A stretch of DNA of 64,000 nt from Stutzerimonas kunmingensis (lineage in GTDB: Bacteria; Pseudomonadota; Gammaproteobacteria; Pseudomonadales; Pseudomonadaceae), in contig NZ_PISM01000004.1 in assembly GCF_002929225.1 (NCBI RefSeq), forward strand, positions 124,001-188,000, written 5' to 3'. A model generated the notes under the pieces. That model ran no database searches, was not told the DNA's origin, and worked only from the letters and a program-made list of their open reading frames with translations. Position numbers and translations under genes: made by a program. The stretch's first letter is position 1; each line of letters opens with the position of its first letter. Below are positions 49,360 to 60,617 of the stretch, one piece after another.

Positions 49360-51060
49360 TCAGGAATGTTCGGAGGCTGTTTCGTGCGGCGTGTCGTCCG
49401 GCTGCTGGCGGGTTCTGCGCCACTGCCAGACGATCAGAATCAGCGTCGGCACACCAAGCAACGCGGTGACCAGGAAGAAGTCGCTGTAGCCGAGGTGTTC
49501 CACCATGACCCCGGAGTAGCCACCCAGCAGACGGGGCAGCAACAGCATGAGCGAACTCAGCAGGGCGTATTGGGTGGCCGAGAACTTCAGGTTGGTCAGG
49601 CTGGACAGATAGGCGACGAAGGCGGTGGAGGCGAGGCCGCCGCTGAAGTTGTCGCAGGAGATGGTGACGATCAACATGTTCAGATTCGCGCCCATCTCGA
49701 CCAGCAGCATGAACATCAGGTTGGTCGCTGCCGAGGCGACTCCGCCGATGAACAGGATCGGCAGGATGCTGAAACGCACGATAAGCAAGCCGCCGAAGGC
49801 CGCGCCGAGCAGCGTCATCACCAGACCGAACAGCTTGCTGACGCTGGCGATCTCGTCCTTGGAAAAACCCTGATCGATGTAGAACACGTTGGCCATCACG
49901 CCCATCACCGTGTCCGACATTCGGTAGGTGGCGATCAGCCCCAACAGCAGCAGCGCCTGCCAGCGGTAACGCAGGATGAAGTCGGTGATCGGCGTCAGCA
50001 CCGGCCCCATCAGGATGCGCCCGGGTGCCGACAGGCAGCCCCAGCAGATCAGCAGGTACATGGTGCCGCGTGGCCAGTAGCCGCCCCAGTAGGACTGGAA
50101 CATGCCGGTGGTGGAGACCATCAGGATGATCAGCACGATCACTGACACCGCCTGGTGGGCGAAGTCGAAGCGCGCCGGGCGCTGGCGTTGCTTGGCTTGG
50201 CTGAAGATATGGCGTACCGGTACGAACAGCGCCCGGCCCATCGGCGAAATGCTGCCGAGAATGAACAGCGCATACAGCGTCGCTCGTGGCCAGGCCTGGG
50301 CGATCAGCGCGTTGATCATCGCCGGTATCGAGATCAGCAGCACCAGCAGCAGGCCGACTGCAGCGAGCTGGTGATTGAAACTGTAGCGCGAGGGCTCGTT
50401 GGGCAGCGGCGCGGCGGCGTCCGGCTCGCGGATCACCAGGCTGGTGATCAACCCGGGAAGGATCAGCAGGGCGAAGGCGAGATAGGTCGTGGTCCAGGCT
50501 GCCTGGTTGTAATCGAGGCTGCTCGAGCCCAGCCATTCGGCAAGGAAGAGCGCACCGGCACTGGCGAGCAGCATGGCGATGCGATAGCCAGTCATGTAAC
50601 TGGCAGCGAGGGTCGCCTGCAACTTGTCCTCGGCGATCTCCAGGCGATAGGCATCGATGGCGATGTCCTGGGTAGCCGATGAAAACGCCACGACCACCGC
50701 CAGCGCGATGAGCATCGTGAGGTTGTATTGCGGATTGCACAGGGCCATGCCAACCAAGCCAATGGCGATCAGCGCCTGCGACAGCACGAGCCACGAGCGT
50801 CTACGCCCGAGCGCGCCGATCCAGGGCAGTCGCCACTGGTCGAGCATCGGCGACCAGACCCATTTGAATGCATACGCCAGGCTGATCCAACTGGCAAAAC
50901 CGATGGTTTCCCGTGAGACGCCCGCTTCACGCAGCCAGACCGACAGCGTGGAGAACACCAGAACGGCGGGAAGACCCGCAGCGAAACCCAGCAACAGCAG
51001 GGCCAGCGTAGCGGGGCTGGCGTAGGCGGCTAGCGCATCGCGCCAGGTTTCACGGGACAT
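49360..51060 (-). CDS. ampG: AmpG-type muropeptide permease (MFS)
   Basis: The 566-residue protein has about 14 predicted helices and the AmpG core: LLGFAAGLPAVLVFSTLSVW, KWVWSPMLDQWRLP, SSATQDIAIDAYRLE, and in the second half YRMSDTVMGVMANVFYIDQG. It imports anhydro-muropeptides for cell-wall recycling, which controls AmpC beta-lactamase induction in many pseudomonads. The ATG at 51060 gives MSRETWRDALAAYASP; the long extension to 51309 is a shadow of the neighbouring ATL gene. Confidence 0.93.
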   Translation of the reverse strand: MSRETWRDALAAYASPATLALLLLGFAAGLPAVLVFSTLSVWLREAGVSRETIGFASWISLAYAFKWVWSPMLDQWRLPWIGALGRRRSWLVLSQALIAIGLVGMALCNPQYNLTMLIALAVVVAFSSATQDIAIDAYRLEIAEDKLQATLAASYMTGYRIAMLLASAGALFLAEWLGSSSLDYNQAAWTTTYLAFALLILPGLITSLVIREPDAAAPLPNEPSRYSFNHQLAAVGLLLVLLISIPAMINALIAQAWPRATLYALFILGSISPMGRALFVPVRHIFSQAKQRQRPARFDFAHQAVSVIVLIILMVSTTGMFQSYWGGYWPRGTMYLLICWGCLSAPGRILMGPVLTPITDFILRYRWQALLLLGLIATYRMSDTVMGVMANVFYIDQGFSKDEIASVSKLFGLVMTLLGAAFGGLLIVRFSILPILFIGGVASAATNLMFMLLVEMGANLNMLIVTISCDNFSGGLASTAFVAYLSSLTNLKFSATQYALLSSLMLLLPRLLGGYSGVMVEHLGYSDFFLVTALLGVPTLILIVWQWRRTRQQPDDTPHETASEHS

Positions 51061-51098
51061 ACATCGAGAATCTGTGCAGTTTGGACGAAGCGCGCACT

Positions 51099-51458
51099 CT
51101 AACCGCTGTGCTCCGTCGAATGCCAGCCGTGCCGACGCATGTCCACCCGGTCGTTGATGATGGTCAGCCCTTCGGCCCGCAGGCGCATGCGCTGCTCGTG
51201 ACCGGCCACCGTGCCGGCCGGCAGGCTGAGGCGTCCGCCGGAGGCGATCACCCGGTGCCAGGGCAGGCTGGTGCCATCGGGCAGCTGAGACATCAACCGG
51301 CCAACCCAACGGGCTGCGCGACCGAGTCCGGCCATGGCGGCCAGTTCGCCGTAGCTCACCACCTTGCCGGGGGGTATCTGCGACATCACCAGATAAACGG
51401 CGGCACGCCGTGCATCGGCGTCGGCAGCGGGTGGCAGCAGCGGTGGAAGGTCGGTCAT
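51099..51458 (-). CDS. Alkyltransferase-like (ATL) DNA-binding repair protein
   Basis: The 119-residue protein has the MGMT DNA-binding fold (QIPPGKVVSYGELAAMAGL, ARWVGRLM) but the acceptor motif PCHRV is PWHRV, with Trp67 in place of Cys. That makes it an ATL protein, which cannot remove alkyl groups but flips O6-alkylguanine out and hands it to nucleotide excision repair. GGAG eight bases upstream supports the ATG at 51458. It is 38 bases ahead of ampG on the same strand. Confidence 0.9.
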   Translation of the reverse strand: MTDLPPLLPPAADADARRAAVYLVMSQIPPGKVVSYGELAAMAGLGRAARWVGRLMSQLPDGTSLPWHRVIASGGRLSLPAGTVAGHEQRMRLRAEGLTIINDRVDMRRHGWHSTEHSG

Positions 51459-51594
51459 GACAGGTGCTCCGGTGCAGGCAGACATACTGCGCGCTGAACT
51501 AGCGCTCCATTCGGCGGTCTTTGCTTGCTGTAGCTAAACGCATAGGGATAATGCCAGCCTTTCAACCGCCTTCGACCAGATTTTCAGCACATAT

Positions 51595-52599
51595 ATGTTC
51601 TCCAGAACCCTGCTTTGCGTGACCCTTTCCGCCATTGCCCTGCCTTCGTTCGCCGACACCGTGTGGTTGAAGAATGGTGATCGCCTGACTGGCAAGATCA
51701 GTGTGCTCGACGGCGGCAAGCTGCTAATCGAAACCGAATACGGCGGCTCGATTCCGCTGAAGTGGAGCAAGATTGCCACGCTGGAAAGCGACCAGAAGCT
51801 GCTGATCAAGCAGAACGACGTGACCGGCGAGGTCGCTCAGTCGTTGCAGGCAGCCGACGAGGGCAAGGTCGTCATCGCCAACGGTGCCGCGCCGCGCACG
51901 GTGGAATTGGCAAGCATCACGCAGATCATCCATCCCAAGCCGTTGATCCAGGATTTCACCTGGAGCGGCAACGTGGATGTGGCAATGGATTACAAGCGTG
52001 CCGAAACCGATACCGATGACTATGATGTCTCCTTCGACACCAAGGCGCGGCATGGGCTCTGGCGCCACAACGGCACCGGTAACTACAACCGTGAGTACCG
52101 CGACGGCGTCACCGTCACCGACAACTGGGATGCCGAATACGCGCTGGACCGCTTCCTCGACGAGCACTGGTTCTGGCAGGGGCGCCTGAGCTACAAGCGC
52201 GACCAGATCGAAGATGTTCGTCGTCAGCGCACTATCGGTACCGGTCCGGGTTATCAGTTCTGGGACAACGAGCTTGGCGCCTTCTCGCTGGCCGGGCTGA
52301 TCAACCGTAGCGACTACGAGTTTGCCGACGGCGACAAGGAAAACTTCTATCTGGCGGCGATGAAGTGGGACTACAACCGCTATCTGGTGGGCAAGACCTT
52401 CGAGCTGTTCAGCACCGGTGAGCTCGGCAAGCCGCTGGAAAATGTCGCCGACTATGCCCTGGATGCCGAGGTTGGCCTGCGTTACAAGGTCACCGACTGG
52501 GCGTCGCTGAACATGAAGGCAGAGAAGGACATCATCAGCGGTGCCGACAACGACCTCGACGAGACCCGCTACAGCATCGGGTTCGGTGTGGGCTGGTAA
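51595..52599 (+). CDS. DUF481 outer-membrane protein
   Basis: The 334-residue protein has a signal peptide (MFSRTLLCVTLSAIALPSFA), a short SH3-like stretch (TVWLKNGDRLTGKISVLDGG) and a C-terminal DUF481 beta-barrel of alternating strands that ends FGVGW, a typical outer-membrane C-terminus with terminal aromatic residue. DUF481 proteins are salt-induced outer-membrane proteins of uncertain role. It is divergent from the ATL gene and ends at a clear terminator. Confidence 0.87.
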   Translation: MFSRTLLCVTLSAIALPSFADTVWLKNGDRLTGKISVLDGGKLLIETEYGGSIPLKWSKIATLESDQKLLIKQNDVTGEVAQSLQAADEGKVVIANGAAPRTVELASITQIIHPKPLIQDFTWSGNVDVAMDYKRAETDTDDYDVSFDTKARHGLWRHNGTGNYNREYRDGVTVTDNWDAEYALDRFLDEHWFWQGRLSYKRDQIEDVRRQRTIGTGPGYQFWDNELGAFSLAGLINRSDYEFADGDKENFYLAAMKWDYNRYLVGKTFELFSTGELGKPLENVADYALDAEVGLRYKVTDWASLNMKAEKDIISGADNDLDETRYSIGFGVGW

Positions 52600-52628
52600 G
52601 CGAATTCCGTCCGTTGCGCATATAAAAG

Positions 52629-52659
52629 AAAGGCAGCCAGATGGCTGCCTTTTCTTTTT
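52629..52659. terminator. Strong terminator after the DUF481 gene
   Basis: AAAGGCAGCC (52629-52638) pairs with GGCTGCCTTT (52643-52652) around a four-base loop and is followed by TTCTTTTT. It is a plus-strand terminator, and AT-rich sequence on the left side (TATAAAAG) also lets it act on the minus-strand SDR gene. Confidence 0.85.
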
Positions 52660-52675
52660 GGCGCTGACGACACGC

Positions 52676-53434
52676 TCAGAGGCGCAGGCCGCCGTCGAGT
52701 TCGAGAATGCGTCCGGTGTAATAGTCATTCTCGAAGATGTAGGCCACCGAGTGGGCGATCTCGGCCGGCTTGCCCATGCGCCTGAGCGGGATGCCGGAGG
52801 TCATCTTTTCCAGCGCTTCGGGTTTCATGCTGGCAACCATCTCCGTCTCGATGAAGCCCGGCGCCACGCCCGCAACGCGGATGCCGTAACGCGCCAGCTC
52901 CTTGGCCCAGACCACGGTGGCCGAGGCCACGCCGGCCTTGGCGGCGGAGTAGTTGGTCTGACCCATGTTGCCGGCGCGGGAGATCGAGGAGATGTTGATG
53001 ATCGCGCCCTCGCTCTTCAGTTCGACCATCTTCGCCGCGACTTCGCGGGTGCAGAGGAACACCCCGGTCAGGTTGACGTCGATCACCGCCTGCCACTGCG
53101 CCAGGCTCATCTTGCTGATCTCGCCGTCCTTGACCTTGAGCAGCAGACCGTCGCGCAGGATGCCGGCATTGTTCACCAGGCCATGCAGGTCGCCGAAGTC
53201 CTCGGCCACGCGCGCAACCATATCGCTGACCTGCTCTTCATTGGCGACGTTGCACAGGTAGGCGCGGGCGTCACCGCCAGCGGCCTTGCAGGCCGCGACT
53301 GCCTCATCCAGACGCTCCTGATTCAGGTCCACCAGTGCCAGCCGCGCGCCCTTGCTCGCCAGGTACTCGCCCATGGCGCGGCCGAGGCCCTGGCCGCCGC
53401 CGGTGATGATGATGACTTTGTCTTGAAGCTGCAT
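52676..53434 (-). CDS. FabG-like short-chain dehydrogenase/reductase
   Basis: The 252-residue SDR has [53 protein letters not shown] (Ser, Tyr and Lys of the triad), and [13 protein letters not shown]. It closely follows FabG, the 3-oxoacyl-ACP reductase, but FabG proper sits in the fatty-acid cluster, so this is a paralogue that may reduce a 3-oxoacyl thioester. GGAG six bases upstream favours the ATG at 53434 over 53446. Confidence 0.88.
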   Translation of the reverse strand: MQLQDKVIIITGGGQGLGRAMGEYLASKGARLALVDLNQERLDEAVAACKAAGGDARAYLCNVANEEQVSDMVARVAEDFGDLHGLVNNAGILRDGLLLKVKDGEISKMSLAQWQAVIDVNLTGVFLCTREVAAKMVELKSEGAIINISSISRAGNMGQTNYSAAKAGVASATVVWAKELARYGIRVAGVAPGFIETEMVASMKPEALEKMTSGIPLRRMGKPAEIAHSVAYIFENDYYTGRILELDGGLRL

Positions 53435-53534
53435 GCCTATCTCCATGTGGTCGTTCTGCTGCGGGAACGACGCCCGCCGGGGAAACCGTTATGCTGAGCG
53501 CCCGTCGATCCGGACCCGTCTCGAGGAGCCTCAG

Positions 53535-54242
53535 GTGAGCGCCGAAGCCAGCAAGCATGCCCGACAACTCCTGCTCAAGGAATACCGCGGCGTGCTCTCC
53601 ACCCATTCCCAGGCCATGCCCGGCTTTCCGTTCGGCTCGGTAGTGCCTTACTGTCTGGACGCCAATGGCTGGCCGCTGATCCTGATCAGCCGCATCGCCC
53701 AGCACACGCGCAATCTGAAGGCCGATGGGCGGTGCTCGCTGCTGGTCGGCGAACGCGCCGCCGAGGATGTGCAGGCGGCCGGTCGACTCACGCTGCTTGC
53801 CGAAGCCCGTCAGCTCGCCGAGCCCGCTGCAATCGAGTCGGCGGCACAGCGCTACTACCGCTACTTTCCCGAGTCGCGCGACTACCATCGTGTGCATGAC
53901 TTCGATTTCTGGGTGCTGGAGCCGGTGCGCTGGCGCTACATCGGCGGCTTCGGCGCCATTCACTGGCTGGACCACGTCGCGCTGGCCAATCCCTTCGCGA
54001 TCGAAAGCGGCGAGGTGGAGCAGGGCATGGTCGAGCACATGAACGATGACCACGCCGCTGCCATCGCCCGCTATGTCGAACAGGCGGGGCTGCCGCAGAG
54101 CGCGCCAGCGCAAATGGTCGGGATCGATAGCGAGGGCTTCCATCTGCGTATCGGCCAGGCACTGCATTGGCTGGCGTTTCCGGAGCCATGCGAAACGCCA
54201 ATGGCGGTGCGCCAGGCGCTGGCTGCCATGGCGCGAGGTTGA
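53535..54242 (+). CDS. HugZ-like FMN/heme-binding split-barrel protein with DUF2470 domain
   Basis: The 235-residue protein has an N-terminal pyridoxamine-oxidase-like split barrel (GVLSTHSQAMPGFPFGSVVP, LILISRIAQHTRNLKAD) and a C-terminal DUF2470 domain (MVEHMNDDHAAAIARYVEQA). This two-domain form is shared with the HugZ family of heme-degrading proteins, although other members use FMN. The start is a GTG at 53535 with GAGGAG seven bases upstream. It is divergent from the SDR gene. Confidence 0.85.
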   Translation: MSAEASKHARQLLLKEYRGVLSTHSQAMPGFPFGSVVPYCLDANGWPLILISRIAQHTRNLKADGRCSLLVGERAAEDVQAAGRLTLLAEARQLAEPAAIESAAQRYYRYFPESRDYHRVHDFDFWVLEPVRWRYIGGFGAIHWLDHVALANPFAIESGEVEQGMVEHMNDDHAAAIARYVEQAGLPQSAPAQMVGIDSEGFHLRIGQALHWLAFPEPCETPMAVRQALAAMARG

Positions 54243-54373
54243 GGGGATTCAGTTTCGCTTCAGCCGTGTCGCGCATAATCCGGTTACAGGCCAATTGTCA
54301 CCCGGGTTGAATTAGACCCCTCCTGCCGCCATCTACAGAGGACTGGAAGCTGATCTTCCGTCAAGGACCATCG

Positions 54374-54832
54374 ATGCGAATCTTCTTTGTACTGTTTCTG
54401 TTGTTTCCGCTGGCCGAGCTGTATGTGCTGATCAAGGTCGGCGGCTCCATTGGCGCGCTGGCGACCATCCTGCTGCTGGTGCTCAGTGGCATCGCCGGCA
54501 TTCTGCTGCTGCGCCTGGCGGGTTTCGCCACCGCCTGGCGCGCCCGCGAACGTCTGGCGCGCGGTGAACTGCCCGAGCGCGAGATGCTGCAGGGGCTGAT
54601 GATGGCCATTGGCGGTGGCTTGCTGTTCCTACCCGGTTTCATCAGCGATGTGCTGGCGCTGGTTGTGCTTTTCCCACCGACACGCAACTTCCTGTTCCGC
54701 CAGATCAATCGGCGGATCGAGGCGCAGGTGCGCCGCCAGCGTGCTTTTGCCGACGATCTGCAGGCGCGCTCCAACCCGCAGCGGCCGAACGTGATCGAAG
54801 GCGAGTGGGAGCGCAATGACCGCGACCGCTAG
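54374..54832 (+). CDS. fxsA: FxsA-family membrane protein
   Basis: The 152-residue protein has the FxsA pattern: two N-terminal helices (FVLFLLFPLAELYVLIKVGG; ATILLLVLSGIAGILLLRLA), the amphipathic link RERLARGELPEREMLQGLM and a third helix leading to LPGFISDVLALVVLFPPTR. FxsA sits in the inner membrane; in E. coli it lowers exclusion of phage T7 by the F factor when overproduced. AAGGA precedes the ATG. groES follows 247 bases later. Confidence 0.92.
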   Translation: MRIFFVLFLLFPLAELYVLIKVGGSIGALATILLLVLSGIAGILLLRLAGFATAWRARERLARGELPEREMLQGLMMAIGGGLLFLPGFISDVLALVVLFPPTRNFLFRQINRRIEAQVRRQRAFADDLQARSNPQRPNVIEGEWERNDRDR

Positions 54833-54908
54833 GCTGCTCAGCCGACAATCCGGCATGCCATCAGGCATGCCGGTTTCGTTTGTGGCCATGAAAATTTCAT
54901 CTGCGCCC

Positions 54909-54936
54909 CTTGAAATGCACTTGAACGCCCGCATGT
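54909..54936 (+). promoter_or_regulatory. Sigma-32 heat-shock promoter of groESL
   Basis: CTTGAA at 54909-54914 matches the sigma-32 -35 box exactly, and CCGCATGT at 54929-54936 matches the -10 consensus CCCCATNT with one change, at a spacing of 14 bases. It lies about 145 bases ahead of groES, leaving a long leader. No CIRCE element was seen. Confidence 0.75.
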
Positions 54937-55079
54937 AGCGGACACCGCAAGGTCGCTGTCGTGTTCGACAGTCCGTCTTCTGCGGCTCGCATCGCGGGCC
55001 GCAACCGGCACAGCCGGATTTGCCCAACCCGCCGATGAAGGTCATCGGCATGGAACAACTCTACTAGGAGAGATCGACA

Positions 55080-55373
55080 ATGAAGCTTCGTCCTCTGCAT
55101 GACCGCGTCGTGATTCGTCGCAGCGAAGAAGAAACCAAGACCGCAGGCGGCATCGTCCTGCCGGGCTCCGCTGCCGAGAAGCCGAACCGTGGCGAAGTCG
55201 TTGCTGTGGGTACCGGCCGCGTGCTGGACAACGGCGAAGTACGCGCCCTGGCCGTGAAGGTCGGCGACAAGGTGGTGTTCGGCCCTTATTCGGGTAGCAA
55301 CACCGTCAAGGTTGACGGCGAAGACCTGCTGGTGATGAGCGAGAACGAAATTCTCGCTGTCGTCGAAGCCTGA
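55080..55373 (+). CDS. groES: Co-chaperonin GroES
   Basis: The 97-residue protein is a standard Gro[22 protein letters not shown], the mobile loop [15 protein letters not shown] and [12 protein letters not shown]. Seven copies cap GroEL and close the folding chamber. TAGGAGAG precedes the ATG. It is followed by groEL after 49 bases, behind the sigma-32 promoter. Confidence 0.99.
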   Translation: MKLRPLHDRVVIRRSEEETKTAGGIVLPGSAAEKPNRGEVVAVGTGRVLDNGEVRALAVKVGDKVVFGPYSGSNTVKVDGEDLLVMSENEILAVVEA

Positions 55374-55410
55374 TCGCCCCGCGAATCTCCGTAAATAATT
55401 CAAGAATTGA

Positions 55411-57072
<1,662 letters not shown>

Positions 57073-57096
57073 GCCGAACGGCCCTTAGCTACAAAA

Positions 57097-57124
57097 AGAA
57101 CCCCGCCTCGTGCGGGGTTTTTTT
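57097..57124 (+). terminator. Rho-independent terminator of groESL
   Basis: AACCCCGC (57099-57106) pairs with GCGGGGTT (57112-57119) around a five-base loop and runs into TTTTTTT. It is the clearest terminator of the window. Confidence 0.95.
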
Positions 57125-57239
57125 ATGCCTGCTGAACAGTGACGTCACAGGCCGTACATACCGTTCGTCCAAAATTGCACAGGAATTAAACAACTGAACT
57201 ACGGTCAGTTAACTACTCGCTTAATCAAGGGCTTACGCC

Positions 57240-57461
57240 ATGAAGCTGGAAATAGCTCGAGGATTGTTTCTGGTTGGCGCTCTGGGAGTGACCACGCTGT
57301 GCGTGGCGGCCTGGAATGAGCCCGGAGCGACGCTGGTGCAGAGCAGCGAAAGCCGCAGCTATTGTCCGGTGCCGCCTGGTGGGCGCCCGCAGTTCGAGGC
57401 GATGCGTCCTGATCAGGATTTGCTGTTGTTGCTGTATGGCTTGTCCCAGGGCATGCGGTGA
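57240..57461 (+). CDS. Small secreted or membrane-anchored protein of unknown function
   Basis: The 73-residue frame starts MKLEIARGLFLVGALGVTTL and shows a likely signal peptide or anchor, then a short Pro/Gly-rich stretch with one Cys. I do not recognise a family. AAGGGC at eight to nine bases before the ATG and a position between groEL and the RND genes, where a small gene also occurs in P. aeruginosa as I recall, support it as real. It could also be a chance frame. Confidence 0.55.
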   Translation: MKLEIARGLFLVGALGVTTLCVAAWNEPGATLVQSSESRSYCPVPPGGRPQFEAMRPDQDLLLLLYGLSQGMR

Positions 57462-57493
57462 GCTGGAGGCTATCCTCGCAGCCCACACCGCAC

Positions 57494-60400
57494 TCAGCCG
57501 GCGCTCGGTACGGCCGCCGCGGACGGGCTTTGGTCGGGCTTGGCCAGCAGGTCATAGACCGCCGGTAGCACGAACAGGGTGAACAGCGTGCCCACCGACA
57601 TGCCGGTGGCAATCACCAGGCCGATGTCGAACCGGCTGACCGCGCCGGCCCCACTGGCAATGATCAGCGGCACCATGCCGAACACCGTCGCCGCTGTGGT
57701 CATCAGCACCGGCCGCAGGCGAATCGCCGCCGCTTCTTCCACCGCTTCGCGTCGACTCAGGCCCTGTTCGCGGCGCAGCTGATTGGCGAACTCGACGATC
57801 ATGATGCCGTGCTTGCTGATCAAGCCGATCAGCGTCACCAGGCCCACCTGGGTATAGATGTTCATGCTCGACAGGCCAAGGAACAGCGGCACCAGCGCGC
57901 CGCAGACCGACAGCGGCACGGTGACCAGGATCACCAGAGGATCGCGGAAGCTCTCGAACTGCGCGGCCAGGACCAGGAAGATCACCGCCAATGCCAGCGC
58001 GAAGGTCAGGTACAGCGCGTTGCCTTCCTGGATGTACTGGCGCGAGGCGCCGGCGTAATCGAAGCTGAAACCTTCGGGCGCTTCTTCGCGGGCGATGGTC
58101 TGCAGCGTTTCGATCGCCTCGCCCATGCTGACGATCGGAAAGCCCTGGATCATCGCGGCGTTGAGTTGCTGGAACTGCTTGAGCTGAGTCGGTCGGGCGC
58201 GATCGTGCACCTGGATCAGCGTCGACAGCGGCAGCATCTGGCCATGCCCATTGCGCACGTAGTAGTTGCTCAGCCAGTCCGGGTTGTCGCGGTAGGCGCG
58301 CTCGACCTGGGCGATGACCTTGTAGCTGCGGCCTTCGATGGTGAAACGGTTGATCTCGCCTTCGCCGAGCAGGGTGCTCAGGGTCAGGCCGAGGTCTTCC
58401 ATGGAGACGCCCATCTGCGCGGCCTTCTCGCGGTCGATCTCGACCACGATCTCCGGCTTGTCGAAGGCCAGGTCCACGTCGAGGAAGGCGAACTTGCCGG
58501 ACTCCTCGGCGCGCTTGCGGATGCGCTCGGTCACCTGCAGCAGCGTCTCGTAGTCGTTGGCGGTGTTGATCACGAACTGGAAGGGCAGGCCTTCGCCAGT
58601 GCCCGGCAGCGAAGGCAGGTTGAAACCGAAGATCTGCAGGCCCGGCAGGCGATCGAGTTTGGCCTGCACCTCGGGAAGGATTTCCATCTGCGAGCGCTCG
58701 CGCTCGTCCCAGGGTTTGAGCAGGAAGCCGCCGATGCCGCTCTGCACGCCGTCGAAACCGTTGATCTGGAACCAGGAGTAGTACTCCGGAAAGCTCTTGA
58801 AGATCTCCAGGAACTGGTCGGTGTAGGCGTTCAGGTAGTCCAGGTTGGCGGTCTTCGGTGCGCTGGCCATCATGAAGACGATGCCCTGGTCCTCCTCCGG
58901 TGCCAGTTCGCTCTCGGTGAACATCAGCAGCACCGGAATCAGCGCCAGCACGAGCACGGCGAACACCAGTACCACCGGGCGGGTATTGAGGGTGCCGTGC
59001 AGCGCGTGCTGGTAACGCTGCTTGAGGCGTTCGAACAGTTCGTCCAGGCGATGGGCGAAGCCGCTGGGGTTCTCCTCATGACGCAGCAGCTTCGAACACA
59101 TCATCGGTGAAAGCGTCAGCGCCACGACTCCGGAAATCAGCACCGCGCCGGCCAGGGTCAGGGCGAACTCCTGAAACAGCGCGCCGGTCAGCCCCTGCAG
59201 GAAGCCGATGGGTGCATAGACCGCCGCCAGGGTGATGGTCATGGTCACCACCGGCATGGCGATTTCCCGTGCGCCGTCGATGGCCGCCTGGAACGGTGAC
59301 TTGCCCTGTTCTATATGCCGGTGGATGTTCTCCACCACGACGATGGCATCGTCCACCACCAGGCCGATCGCCAGCACCATGGCCAGCAGCGTCAGCAGGT
59401 TGATCGAGTAGCCCATCGCCTGCATGAAGAACAGCACGCCGATCATCGACAGCGGGATGGTCACCACCGGAATCAGTACCGTGCGCAGCGAGCCGAGGAA
59501 CAGGAAGACCACGACGATGACGATCACCGCGGCCTCGGCCAGGGTCTTCACCACCTCGTCGATGGAGGCCTGGATGAACTCGGTGGCGTCATAGGCGATG
59601 GTCGCCTTCAGGCCCGGCGGCAGCTGTGCCTCGATCTGCGGCATGATCGCGCGCACTTCCTTGATCACGTCCAGCGGGTTGGCGCTGGGTGTGCCCTTGA
59701 TGCCGATATAGACCGAGGGGATACCGTCGAACGAGCTGATCGAGTTGTAGCTTTCGGCGCCCATCTCCACCCGCGCCACATCACCCAGCAGAACGCGACT
59801 GTCGCCCTGCGTGCGCAGCGGGATGGCGGCGAACGCTTCCGGCGTCTTCAGTTCGGTGTCGGCGTTGATGCTGGTGACCACATACTGGCCCTTCACTTCG
59901 CCGGCCGCCGAGAGGAAGTTGTACTTGCGCACCGCCTCGTTCACGTCGCTGGCGGAAACCCCGTAGGCCGCGAGCTTCACCGGGTCCAGCCAGAGGCGCA
60001 TGGCGAACACCTGGTTGCCGAGAATTTCCGCTTCGGCCATGCCCGGCAGCGTCGCCAGCTTGGGCTGGATGACCCGCGACAGGTAGTCGGTGATCTGCGG
60101 GTTGCTCAGCTGGTCGCTGTAGAAGCTGATGTACATCAGCGCGGTGGAGTCGGCCGCCTGCTTGTTCAGCACCGGGTCCTCGGCATCCTGCGGCAGCTGG
60201 TTCTTCACCGAGTTGGCCTGGCTCAGCAGCTCGGTGTAGAGGCGATCGGTGTCGGCACCGATGCGCGCATAGACGGAGATCACCGAGGCGTTCTGCTGGC
60301 TGACCGAGGTCATGTAGTCGACGCCTTCGGCGCTGGCCAGACTCTGCTGCAACGGCTGGGTGATGTAGCCCTGGATGGTCTCGGCGTTGGCGCCGGGGTA

Positions 60401-60550
60401 GGCGGTGGTCACCGTGATCAGCGCACTTTCCATTTGCGGGTACTGACGGATGGTCAGGCTGTTGAAGGCCTGGATGCCGAGCAGCACGATCAGCAGGCTG
60501 ATGACGCTCGCCAGCACGGGGCGGCGGATGAAGGGGTCGGTGAACGCCAT
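57494..60550 (-). CDS. RND efflux pump inner-membrane transporter (HAE1 type, MexW-like)
   Basis: The 1018-residue protein has the 12-helix RND layout with two large periplasmic loops: MAFTDPFIRRPVLASVISLL, YPGANAETIQGYITQPLQQS, and the proton-relay Asp pair in LVVDDAIVVVENI. The end reads TGMSVGTLFTLFVLPAVYDL. It exports drugs or other toxic compounds with proton uptake. The place downstream of groEL matches mexW of P. aeruginosa. The ATG at 60550 with AGGGA upstream is the start; extension to 60682 overlaps the adaptor gene. Confidence 0.9.
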   Translation of the reverse strand: MAFTDPFIRRPVLASVISLLIVLLGIQAFNSLTIRQYPQMESALITVTTAYPGANAETIQGYITQPLQQSLASAEGVDYMTSVSQQNASVISVYARIGADTDRLYTELLSQANSVKNQLPQDAEDPVLNKQAADSTALMYISFYSDQLSNPQITDYLSRVIQPKLATLPGMAEAEILGNQVFAMRLWLDPVKLAAYGVSASDVNEAVRKYNFLSAAGEVKGQYVVTSINADTELKTPEAFAAIPLRTQGDSRVLLGDVARVEMGAESYNSISSFDGIPSVYIGIKGTPSANPLDVIKEVRAIMPQIEAQLPPGLKATIAYDATEFIQASIDEVVKTLAEAAVIVIVVVFLFLGSLRTVLIPVVTIPLSMIGVLFFMQAMGYSINLLTLLAMVLAIGLVVDDAIVVVENIHRHIEQGKSPFQAAIDGAREIAMPVVTMTITLAAVYAPIGFLQGLTGALFQEFALTLAGAVLISGVVALTLSPMMCSKLLRHEENPSGFAHRLDELFERLKQRYQHALHGTLNTRPVVLVFAVLVLALIPVLLMFTESELAPEEDQGIVFMMASAPKTANLDYLNAYTDQFLEIFKSFPEYYSWFQINGFDGVQSGIGGFLLKPWDERERSQMEILPEVQAKLDRLPGLQIFGFNLPSLPGTGEGLPFQFVINTANDYETLLQVTERIRKRAEESGKFAFLDVDLAFDKPEIVVEIDREKAAQMGVSMEDLGLTLSTLLGEGEINRFTIEGRSYKVIAQVERAYRDNPDWLSNYYVRNGHGQMLPLSTLIQVHDRARPTQLKQFQQLNAAMIQGFPIVSMGEAIETLQTIAREEAPEGFSFDYAGASRQYIQEGNALYLTFALALAVIFLVLAAQFESFRDPLVILVTVPLSVCGALVPLFLGLSSMNIYTQVGLVTLIGLISKHGIMIVEFANQLRREQGLSRREAVEEAAAIRLRPVLMTTAATVFGMVPLIIASGAGAVSRFDIGLVIATGMSVGTLFTLFVLPAVYDLLAKPDQSPSAAAVPSAG

Positions 60551-60617
60551 GGGAAGTCCCTGGAACCTTGTCTGAGTCTGCTGTGCGTCGGCCTGCCGCG
60601 TGAGGAACAGGCTTTTT

